Shown here piece after piece: positions 10,796 to 19,188 of a DNA stretch of 21,965 nt (position 1 is its first letter; each line of letters starts with the position of its first letter). The stretch comes from Reclinomonas americana ATCC 50394 (lineage: Eukaryota; Jakobida; Jakobea; Jakobida). Both the position numbers and the translations under genes were made by a program. The stretch lies in the NCBI GenBank assembly GCA_048213135.1, contig AFZH01018009.1:1-21965 (forward strand), read 5' to 3'. Under the pieces are notes generated by a model. The model did not search any database and was not told the origin of the DNA. It saw only the letters and a program-made list of their open reading frames with translations.

Positions 10796-11871
10796 GTTTG
10801 AGAAGAGAATGCAGAATAACCTATTCTTCCGCCTCATCCTGCACGCCTTGTTTCAGTCATCTTCTCCCCTTCCCTTTTCCCTCTCTTCCCCTCCCTCCCT
10901 CTCCCTCCCTCCCTCCCTCTCCACACCCCACTCAACATCAATGGCCTCGGCAGTGCGCTCTCGCACTCACTCACTCTCTCTCTCATGTTTGAGAAGAGAA
11001 TGCAGAATAACCTATTCTTCCGCCTCATCATGCACGCCGTGTTTCACTCCCCCTTCCCCCCCCCCCCTTCCCCCTCCCTCCCTCCCTCCCTCCCTCTCCA
11101 CACCCCACTCAACATCAATGGCCTCGGCAATGCGCGACGCCACGCGGAACTTTCCCGACATCTCGGGCGGGAAACGATCGGGAATGCTCTGCTCGTCGGC
11201 GCCCTTGTGTGACGCAATCAGGCGCAAACATTGGGCGACGGCGTGCAGCAGAGTGGCCGAGTTGAATTCGTCAAAGCCGGTGCTTTCGGGGAAGACACTG
11301 GAGGAGGGGAGAGTGAGGGGAGAGAGAGAGGGTGAGAGGGTGAGAGAGAGGGAGAGAGAGAGATTGCAAGAGGAAGAGATTGCAAGAGAGGAAGGGAGAG
11401 AGAGAGGAAGGGAGAGAGAGAGAAGGGAGAGACAGTGAGGAAGAGAGAGAGAGAGAGAGAGAGAAGAAATGAGAGTGTGTATTTGAGAATGCATGTGCGT
11501 GAAGGAACACAAGCGTGCTCTCACTTGCTCACATGCTCTCTCTCTCTCTTTCTCTCACTCGCACACACACACACTACACGCGCACACACGCACACTCACA
11601 CACACACTCACACACACTCATTCGAGGGAGCACGTGAGAGTGTGCATGTCTGTGTGCGGGAGAATGTGCAGGCGGGTTTCTATGTATGCCAGTGTGTGTG
11701 AGAGAGAGAGAGCGCGCGTGTGCGTGTGCGTGTGCGTGTGTGTGTGCGACATTGTCGTCTTGTGCACGCTCACTTTGTGCGCGTGTGTCTCGTGTTTTGT
11801 GGGCGTGTGTGTGTTGCTCACCAGCCGATCTGGCGCAGGGCCGTGAGAAGGATCTTGTCGACTTCCTCCAT
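6278..11871 (-). CDS. CCDC22: CCDC22 orthologue, CCC/Commander complex subunit (14 exons, 603 aa)
   Basis: Exons, in transcript order: 11822-11871, 11114-11297, 9380-9415, 9212-9302, 8977-9147, 8652-8915, 8477-8592, 8306-8416, 7544-7780, 7390-7473, 7208-7333, 6651-6746, 6525-6584, 6278-6463. Every junction keeps phase; total 1812 bp. The N-terminus MEEVDKILLTALRQIG and the following CH-like (NN-CH) domain (about 1-115, with TGYPAEVQFNQ and LMYPNGKD) match the family. Residues from about 305 to 603 form the coiled coil. It includes the hallmark WEKHRVPL (about 398), LPKDVDRTWYTRRI and VKKQQEEITK, and ends in a heptad-rich helix. Animal CCDC22 is 627 aa and pairs with CCDC93 and COMMD proteins. 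That complex recycles endosomal cargo with retriever and WASH and regulates cullin ligases. I know of no other family with this combination of motifs. Confidence 0.95.
6747..7207. repeat. 88-bp tandem repeat in CCDC22 intron 11
   Basis: The core ATCTCGTCGAGTCG (one copy has a base change) starts at 6936, 7024 and 7112, exactly 88 bp apart each time. It is preceded by ACAAGARAG-like and followed by GAGAAGGAAACATC-like sequence. Unit copies are moderately diverged. No ORF is preserved across the units. Confidence 0.8.
7781..8305. repeat. purine-rich low-complexity CCDC22 intron 8
   Basis: A 525-bp intron. On + it is a GGGA/GAGA-rich tract (7790-7935), then GAGA-rich with short unique stretches. 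Its coding-strand complement is strongly pyrimidine-rich. Long open frames through it are composition artefacts. Confidence 0.7.
10080..11120. repeat. ~120-180-bp minisatellite in CCDC22 intron 2 containing copies of the exon-2 end
   Basis: Six intronic units plus the genuine exon boundary share two landmarks on +. The first is TTCCGCCTCATCATGCACGCC, shortened or altered in some units. The second is AACATCAATGGCCTCGG, near 10163, 10321, 10483, 10627, 10745 (partial), 10931 and 11111. Between them lie CT-rich stretches of variable length and TTTGAGAAGAGAATGCAGA. The second landmark at 11111-11128 is the real 3' end of CCDC22 exon 2 with its GTTGAG donor, so the array has amplified coding sequence along with intron. 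Related but weaker pieces extend back to about 9550. Confidence 0.9.
11298..11821. repeat. microsatellite-rich CCDC22 intron 1
   Basis: The 524-bp intron between the first two CCDC22 exons has three parts: GA-rich runs (11305-11465), a CA/CT-rich block (11535-11625) and GT/GCGT-rich runs (11690-11820). No coding signal was seen. Confidence 0.8.
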
Positions 11872-12154
11872 GATTCGTGTTTGTGTTGTCAAGAGTTCAA
11901 GCGCAGGACGTCGGACTTTTGAGCTGTCTCCGTCTTGGTGGATCTACGAGGGGAGTGCGTTAGCTGGCGGCTTCTCTGGTGAATGCATAGCATAGTTGCA
12001 CACGAATTCGTTTCTTCATGAGCCTAAATGCGAAGTGACCGTGCATGCACACATGATATTCCGATCGAATGCAAGTCAATCGTGCACGACAGCAGCGATG
12101 TCGCAAAACACTTCAATAGCCACGGCAACGAAAATAGAAATACATAGGCACAAG
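11872..12154. promoter_or_regulatory. spacer expected to hold the CCDC22 promoter and the 3' UTR of the first WD40 gene
   Basis: 283 bp between the stop of the upstream WD40 gene and the CCDC22 start codon, both on -. It is unusually free of microsatellites for this window. No specific promoter motif could be identified; the assignment is from position only. Confidence 0.35.
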
Positions 12155-13959
12155 CTACACACGAATAGTCCTTCTTGGAGGGTCTGCAATGTCCGCTTGC
12201 ACGACTTGTGGCAGAGCAACCGGCGGCGCCTCGACTTTCTCTCCTTGTTGAGGTGCGGTTCGAGGGGCCACGGTGCGGTGACGCCGGCGGAACAGAAGCC
12301 AGCTGCCGAGGAGGAGGGCAACGGCGGTCGTCAGTATGGCTGCTGCAGTTGTCCAGTATGACAGCCAGTCCAGGGGGACGAATGACTTGACTGTCGACAG
12401 CAGCCAGTCCCACAGTGTTAGCGGTGGTGGGGTTGATTGTAACAACGACCTAGGCCACTCCCACCAAGAGACATCCACAATCCCCGGAGCCATTCCGGCG
12501 ATTGGAGCGCCAGCCATTAATGAAAACCCCAGCAGCGTTATGTTGCTGGCAATGTGCGTCAACAGACTCGCGTCGGCATAATTCGTCAGGCCATCACCCA
12601 CGACCATGTCGTCACTCTCGTGTACACTTGGCTGCGTCGCAGGAGCCGCTGATGTCGGCTCGATCTGTCCAGCCTGCGGCTGCGCGGCAGTTGGAGTGTA
12701 CTGTGTGATAACCTCACTCACGTTCGCCTCTCCTGTTGACTGAGTTGTGGAATTATGACTGACACCGGTACGGCCGTTCATCCGTAGCACCTCCTCCCCA
12801 CTACTCAGCAACCACACCCGCACAGTGCCGTCAGAACTTCCGCTGATAATGTGCAGACCATCGCGAGTGACGGCAACAGAAATGACTCCTCCAGTGTGTC
12901 CCTCCAGCCGTCGAACTTCTTCGCCACTCGCCATAGACCACACACGCACTGTGTTATCATGACCGCCGCTCACTACATGCTGACCATCGGCAGTGATGGC
13001 GACCGAGAAAGAAGTGTGTACCTCCAACCGGCGCACTTCCACCCCGCTCGCCAATAACCACACTCGCACTGTCTTGTCAAAACTTCCGCTGATTATGTGC
13101 CGACCATCGGGAGAGATGGCTACCGAGAGTACCACATTGGTGTGCCCCTCAAACCGTCGCACCTCGTCGCCACTGGCCAGCGACCACACTCGCACTGTAT
13201 CATCCCAACTCCCGCTCACCACATGCTGACCATCGGGAGTGACAGCGACAGACCTCACCCAGCCAGTGTGGCCTTCCAGTCGTCGCACTTCCTCTCCACT
13301 CGCCAGTGACCACACACGCACTGTCCTATCATCACTGCCACTCACAACGTGCTGGCCATCGGGAGTGACAGCAACTGAGAGCACAGCATCGGCGTGTCCC
13401 TCCAGCCGACGCACCTCCTTGCCACTTGCAAGTGACCACACACGTACTGTCTTGTCCACACCCCCACTGACAACGTGCTTGCCATCGGGAGTGAAGACGA
13501 CAGACGACACCCTTCTAATGTGCCCCGCCAGCTGTCGCACCTCTTCGCCACTTGCCAGTGACCAAACATGCACTTTCAAATCATCACTGCCACTCACAAT
13601 GAACTGGCCGTCGGAAGAGACGGCGACAGATGTAACGAAGAGGGAACCCGTGCCCAGCAGCCTGTGCGACGAGTGCGCGTGAGAACCGCGCAAAACCCCG
13701 CTGTCACGCAGAGACACACACGAAGCAAGGCGCCGATTGCAGAAACATAAACATACACACACTCACACTCACACTCACATGCACACACACGCACACACAC
13801 ACTCACATGCACACACACACGCACATGCAAATGCACACACTCACATGAAACACACCTTGAGTTTGACAATATTTCCACCTCAGTGTCGCACACGGCAAGG
13901 CACACACACGCGGCGATCGCCACGCAAGCGACCACCAGAACGCGAGTCTGCTGGCACAT
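12155..13959 (-). CDS. secreted-side WD40 single-pass membrane protein, paralogue 1 (2 exons, 536 aa)
   Basis: Exon 1 13856-13959 and exon 2 12155-13661, phase 2, donor GTGTGT, acceptor CAG. Exon 1 encodes a signal peptide (MCQQTRVLVVACVAIAACVC, likely cut near CLAVC/DT). Seven WD40 blades follow at 36-79, 80-121, 122-163, 164-205, 206-247, 248-287 and 288-329. Most fit GHT..V.SVAVTPDGQHVV followed by SGS.D.TVRVWSLASG. Blade 6 is two residues short and has VH in place of GH. A Ser/Thr/Pro/Gln linker (330-470) has three sequons (NST, NVS, NIT). A transmembrane helix lies at about 471-492 (ends LLLGSWLLF), then RRRHR and a 44-residue tail ending PPRRTIRV. Predicted topology is type I: propeller outside, tail in the cytosol. 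Function is unknown; the cytosolic alternative would require ignoring exon 1 and the helix. Confidence 0.87.
13662..13855 (-). repeat. (CA)n-rich intron of WD40 paralogue 1
   Basis: A 194-bp intron with CACACA/CTCACA runs on + (about 13750-13845). It occupies the same codon position as the introns of the two paralogues, which are 71 and 155 bp long. Confidence 0.85.
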
Positions 13960-14402
13960 TCCGCTCTCTTGTTCTCACACTTGAGGGGGTGAACAGGACT
14001 CGTCGACGTCGCTCGTGAAAGAACTGTGCCTTTCGCTTTCCGTTCTCATGTGAGCCTTGTCACCTCAACAGGTGCAGAACCGCCTTTAGGAAACCTTGAC
14101 TTCCAGCTTCTCCGCTGACTTGTGTCATACACCCTTCCCCTTTCGTCAACCCTTGCGGTTGCACTCCTCGAAATCATTCCCAGGGAAACGATGACCAAAC
14201 CGTCAAAACACTATCGTGTATGTGCCGCCTGTACTCTTTGTGTCGTAGACAGAGAATGCCACCACCACCACCAACATCGTTAACAGCTTCACCAACAACA
14301 AAATTAATTACGACAACAAAACAACAACATGATACTTATCGACTCCTCTCGCCCCACTCTTCCCACCGCACCAGGCCTCATTTTTTTCGCCTCCATCCTC
14401 TA
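13960..14402. other. spacer between WD40 paralogues 1 and 2
   Basis: 443 bp. The part near 14262-14335 is rich in CCACCA and CAACAA trinucleotides. I saw no coding exon and no fragment resembling the cytoplasmic tails of the other two paralogues. Confidence 0.5.
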
Positions 14403-15532
14403 TCACCACCACAGCCAACCTCCCACAAAAACCGCCACCACCGTCACCAACAACACCGCCCACGCCGCACCGGAAAACTTCGCATGCTCCGGCCGCCAGT
14501 CTGTCCACACCCGCACAGTGCCGTCCAAGCCCCCACTCACAATACGCTCGCCATTGCCATCGACGGCAACAACCAGCACCCATTCCGTGTGCCCCGCCAA
14601 CCGTTGCACCTCGTCTCCACTCACCAGCGACCACACTCGCACAGTGCGGTCCATGCTCCCGCTCACCACAAACTGACCATCGTGGGTGACGACAACGGAG
14701 GACACCCAATGCGCGTGCCCCTCCAGCCGTCGCACCTCACCACTGGCGAGAGACCACACACGCACTGTGGTGTCGTCACTGCCACTCACAACAAAGTGAC
14801 CGTCGGGAGTCACCGCGACGGCCGACACTGTGTCCGTGTGACCCTCCAACCGACGCACTTCCTCACCGCTCTCCACGGACCACACGCGCACGGTCTTGTC
14901 ACCGCCCCCACTCACTATGTGCTGACCGTCGCGAGTGACGGCGACAGACCACACCTTGCCAGTGTGACCCTCCAACCGCCGCACCTCCTGGCCACTGGCG
15001 AGAGACCACACCCGCACTGTTGCATCATAGCTGCCACTCACAACGTGCTGCCCGTCGGGAGTGACAGCGATTGAATTCACAGTGGTAGTGTGTCCCTCAA
15101 ACCGCCGCACCTCTTCGCCGCTCACCAGCGACCACACGCGCACAGTCCCATCAACACTTGCGCTCACCACGTGCCGGCTGTCGGGAGTGATGGCGATCGA
15201 ACGCACCTCTCCAGTGTGTCCTTGCAGCCGGCGTACTTCTGCTCCACTCGCCGCCGACCACACTCGCACGGTGGTGTCGAGACCGCCGCTGACGACGAAC
15301 TGATGGTCGGGAGTGATGGAGACGGATGTGACCAAGGAGGCGTGTTTCCCCACTATCCTGTGCGCGTAGGGTAAGGAGGTGTGAGAGGCACATGCAAACG
15401 AAGGGAATGTGCTGTGATCTCTTCACACCTCGAGTTCGATAATGATTCCGCCTGCGTGTCGCACACGGCGAGGCATGTGCACACGGCGATCATCATGCAG
15501 GCCACCACCAGAATGCGAGTCCGCAGGAGCAT
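14403..15532 (-). CDS. secreted-side WD40 membrane protein, paralogue 2, tail-less (2 exons, 352 aa)
   Basis: Exon 1 15429-15532 and exon 2 14403-15357, phase 2, separated by a 71-bp intron (donor GTGTGA). The signal peptide MLLRTRILVVACMMIAVCTC is followed by LAVCDTQAESLSNSR, clearly homologous to paralogue 1. Seven blades run from 36 to 329; blade 5 is one residue short and blade 7 loses the regular ending. There is almost no linker: residues 330-352 (SGAAWAVLLVTVVAVFVGGW plus LWW) form a hydrophobic helix and the protein stops immediately (TGA, then TAG in frame). It is therefore either a tail-less membrane form or a protein anchored by other means, such as GPI processing, though no typical GPI omega-site spacer is obvious. 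The helix aligns with that of paralogues 1 and 3, so tail loss looks secondary. Confidence 0.85.
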
Positions 15533-16218
15533 TTCTCTCTCTCTCTCTCTCTCTTGTGCTCTTGCAAAATGACTGGATGCATACGGACACGTGGTCGTCG
15601 TGGGACAAGTGGCTGCATTTTTTCCGACAGCCTTCCTGATCTCTTCGGCTTGTTGTCATGCACCAAGCGGCAAGACTGTGCGATCTTCACCCGAAACCCG
15701 CGATACTGACACTACTTTGCGCCACGAAATCCTTTCGAGGCCAACACGCGTCTGATTGGCTTTGCCTCCTGAAAGGGAAGATGACTGTTGGCGAAGTGAT
15801 TATGTGTTCTGGTATATTGTTGGTGTGCCAATGTCATTGTCGGCAAGGGATTTGCGGGCGTTTGTCGCATTATTGGAGTGTGGTGAATGATTTGTTGTTG
15901 TCTCTGTTGGTTACACCCCTATCTTTCCACAACCGAGACATCACGTCAGCAGCGCAACCTTCGTGCATTTGATCATCTCGGTGGATTGTGCTCACTGCGA
16001 CAGAGAGAGCGAAAGCAAGTAACCCAGTTGTCGATACGTCGACGTCGCATCCGCGCCTGGTCACCAAGCGACGCTGCGATTCCTCTCGCCGACCACCATC
16101 GTTCAGGGCAGTGATTCCCAAGGCCTGGGCACTCCTACTTGACGAACACATTGAGAGACAACAAATACACGCGGCAACAGAGGTGCAACGCAACCTGCCA
16201 TTATCTCCCAGTCAAAAA
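15533..16218. other. spacer between WD40 paralogues 2 and 3
   Basis: 686 bp containing a (CT)n run (15534-15553) and one copy of the dispersed ~195-bp element. The rest (15902-16218) is unique sequence with no exon I can support. Confidence 0.5.
15705..15901 (+). repeat. dispersed ~195-bp element, copy A
   Basis: About 94% identical by eye to the reverse complement of 21310-21504. Shared landmarks are TTTGCGCCACGAAATCC, GAGGCCAACACGCG, GATTGGCTTTGCCTCCTGAA, TATATTGTTGGTGTGCC and TCATTGTCGGCAAGGGATTT. Similarity starts at CTGACAC and fades after GTGGTGAATGA. The nature of the element is unknown. It has no visible terminal inverted repeats or poly(A) tail. Both copies can encode FAPRNPFEANTRLIGFAS followed by a stop. 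Confidence 0.85.
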
Positions 16219-17771
16219 TTACACACGCAGCGCTCTCCTCGGCGCCTCCTGCTGACCGGCTGCGGCCTGTAACACTTGTCGCGGCGCGGCAATCGGCACG
16301 CACACTGCCTGCCCCGCAACCGGTCGCGGTACTGGAGAGCGTGCAAGTTGTGGTCTGGGGTCAGGCTGGAATAGAATCCAGCTAACAAACAAAAAAATCA
16401 CGACAGTCAGCAACATGAATGCCACGGAGGCTGAGATCCACCAGTCTGCCAGCCACGCGGCATTGTCATCAATGCCCGCCATCGCCGACGGAGTGGCAGC
16501 AAAAATTTGCGTTGTCTTGGCAGACTCGCCCGTAGTGGGGCGTGGAGTCGAGTCATGACAAGTAAACGTGTCCTCCTCTGGTATCTGTCGCACCTCTTCT
16601 TCACTGGACAGTGGCCACACGCGCACAGTGTTGTCAGCGCCCCCACTTATTGCGTATTGACCCGTGGGGGAGATGGCGACAGACAGTACTGCGCCGGTAT
16701 GGCCCTCCAGCCGTCTCACCTCCTTGCCAGTTGCCAGCGACCACACCCGCAATACCGAGTCTTCACCCCCACTCACGATGTACTGGCCATCGGGAGCAAC
16801 AGCGACGCAATACACTGCACGTGTATGTCCATCCAACTGTCGTACCTGCTCTCCAGTCGACAGCAACCACACTCGCACTATCCCGTCGGCGTCCCCAGCT
16901 ACAATGTGCAGGCCATCGGGGGTACAAGCTAAACATGTCACTATCGAAGTGTGCCCCATCAACCGAATTTCTTTTGCACCCATCAGCGACCACACATGGA
17001 CAGTGTTGTCTGTACCTCCAGTTATGACGTGCTGACCATCGGGAGTCACGGCGACTGAAAACACCAAGATTGGGACACTCTTCAGTCGTCGCCAGTCTCT
17101 GCCAGTAGCCAGCGACCATAGTCGAACAGTGCCATCATCATCACCGCCGATCACGACGTGCTGACCGTCGGGAGTAATGGCGACAGACATCACCGTTCCA
17201 TTCAACTGTCGCGAACTGACACCTTGCCGTCGCCGGTTCGAAAACTGCGGCGCCCCGTCTCTGGTCACCCGCGACCACACACGAATTGTCTTATCGCTGC
17301 CCCCGCTCACTATATGCTGACCATCGGGAGTGACGGCCACTGAAAGCACTTGGCATCGAGTATTGCGTCCCGTCGAATTCAGCCGTTGAAACTCTTCGCC
17401 GCTCTCGATGGACCACACTCGCACAGTCTCGTCATAACTCCCGCTCACAATGAACCGGCCGTCAGAAGAGATGGCGACGGATGTAACAAAGGAATCGTGC
17501 TCCCCCACCAACCTGTGCGGAATACACGCAGGTGTGAGAACGACAGTATGCTGAATCGATAGCTCTTTCGCTCTCCCTCTCTACCTCTATCTCCCTCTCG
17601 CCCCCTGTCAGTCCCCCTCTCATTCTCCTTGTCGCACGCACACACACACACACGCACACGCACACACCTCGAGTTTTTGAATGTTGGCACGTGAGTGTCG
17701 CCCACGGTCAAGCACGCGCACGCAAAGATCAGTACACTCGTCACCACCAGAACGCGAGTCGGCTGTTGCAT
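16219..17771 (-). CDS. secreted-side WD40 single-pass membrane protein, paralogue 3 (2 exons, 465 aa)
   Basis: Exon 1 17668-17771 and exon 2 16219-17512, phase 2, 155-bp intron. Exon 1 is again exactly 104 bp: MQQPTRVLVVTSVLIFACAC then LTVGDTHVPTFKNS. The propeller spans about 36-345. Blades 5-7 are regular (GHT...V.SVA). Blades 1-4 are diverged: they lack the GH pair, carry insertions such as NSTGRNTRC and RRRQGVSSRQLNGT, and include two sequons (NST, NGT). A short Ser/Thr linker (346-393) precedes a strong transmembrane helix at about 394-416 (MLLTVVIFLFVSWILF). The 49-residue tail is rich in Pro, Arg and Ala and ends APRRALRV, matching the end of paralogue 1. It looks like the most diverged member. 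Predicted type I topology; partner unknown. Confidence 0.86.
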
Positions 17772-18088
17772 TGCCCTGCTGTACCGACGACGGAAGATCG
17801 ATGTAATGATATCGATGATCGAAGATGAGACGGGACAACGGACTGACAACGAAGTGTTCCCTGAAGTCAAGGCATTCACCACCATCCCCACCAGCATGCC
17901 AGCAGCAACACAGGAACACTATTCTTGCAGCGCGCCACCGCGGTCCCTTTTGACAAGGCAGCGTCTCTCGTGCTCAACCTCCACCCTCCTTTACCCAATA
18001 GACGTCGACGACAACTATCCCTGAAGCCAGATTACCCATCCATCAACCTCATTGACCACCACATACCACCACCTTTTACTTCTCACCC
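17772..18088. promoter_or_regulatory. spacer upstream of WD40 paralogue 3
   Basis: 317 bp between the STPGR-gene stop and the WD40 start, expected to hold one 3' UTR and one promoter. It is relatively unique sequence. No defined promoter element was recognised. Confidence 0.3.
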
Positions 18089-19135
18089 TCACTCAAAATC
18101 CGACGGAAGAATGTAGAACGGCGGCGCAGTGTCGACACCTGCTCACACTGACGCATCAGCACCTCACATTTACGCACAACACGGCAAACAAGAGACGCAA
18201 CGAGGAGCAAACGACATGCGACCGCCATGACCAAACGTCGGGCCCTTGGTGGCATGCGCCGGTGGCGGGTCAAACTCAGACGGCAGCACCAACGTGGCCG
18301 GCCCCGGTCCCACATTCATCTTGCGCGGCGCGTCGTTCCACAGCACGCGCTCACCAATCCCAAACGAGGCCGTGCCACGGAACTTGCGCATCTGCCGCTG
18401 GTGCCGGCCCGACGGCGCGGAGGGCAAGGCTGCGCAGATGGCACGAGTGAGCGACCCACGATCGAGAGTGCGCAAGCGGAACAGGGCCAGCGCGGAAGCA
18501 GCACAATGAGATGGGGAGAGCGAAGACAACAGCAAAACACCTCCCTCACTCACTCTCTCTCCTGTGCCTCCTACTAATCTACACACAGGTCAACATGGAC
18601 ATTCGGTGCCTTGTATCTGAGTGCAGGAACAAAGACAGAAAGACACTGCCCTCCCTCACACACTCTCCTGTGCCTCCTGCTGCTTCTGCCCAGGCAAAGC
18701 GTGCGCGAGAGTGCAATGTCTTTTGAAAGCAGGTAGAAACACAGCCTCACATCCCGACCTCCCTTACGCTCCCTCCCTTGCCTCCTTCAGCTTCTACACA
18801 CAGTACAACATGGACATTCGGTGCCTCGCCTTGGGCAAGCAGGAACAAACAACAGACTCACACTCTCTCCTGCTCCTTCCCAGGCAAAAACGTGTGCAAG
18901 AGTGTGTGCGAGAGGCAGACAGAGTGGGGCGAGGGGAGGGAGGGAGAGAAGACGGAAATAATGGGACAGGTACGGGAAAAGGCCAGAGGCAAAGTGGAAT
19001 GAGAATGGGGACACACAGTGGAAAGGGGGAGGACAAACAGTGTGTATACGAAAATAAGAGAGAGACGCACAATTCAACATCGGCCCGGTCTTGTCTTGGG
19101 AAAGGAAGAAAGACAACAGCACGACACCACCCTCA

Positions 19136-19188
<53 letters not shown>

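Noticed and set aside
10170-11438. Repetitive + strand open frames in CCDC22 intron 2
   Set aside because: They arise because minisatellite units preserve an open frame by chance; they repeat unit for unit and contain CT-run Ser/Leu stretches.
11535-11820. CRISPR-like or other structured array
   Set aside because: Simple CA, GT and GA dinucleotide runs with no regular repeat-spacer pattern; the window is eukaryotic.
12155-13762. Single-exon reading of WD40 paralogue 1 beginning within the intron
   Set aside because: The frame before position 13661 lacks WD40 similarity and starts in CA-rich DNA; the spliced signal exon is conserved in all three paralogues.
14220-15074. 284-codon + strand open frame opposite WD40 paralogue 2
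   Set aside because: Antisense shadow of the WD40 repeats; the His/Pro-rich repeat pattern follows from the repeated codons on the other strand.
15705-15901. tRNA, snRNA or SINE identity for the dispersed element
   Set aside because: No A/B box pair, cloverleaf, poly(A) tail or known snRNA motif is visible by eye; left as unknown.
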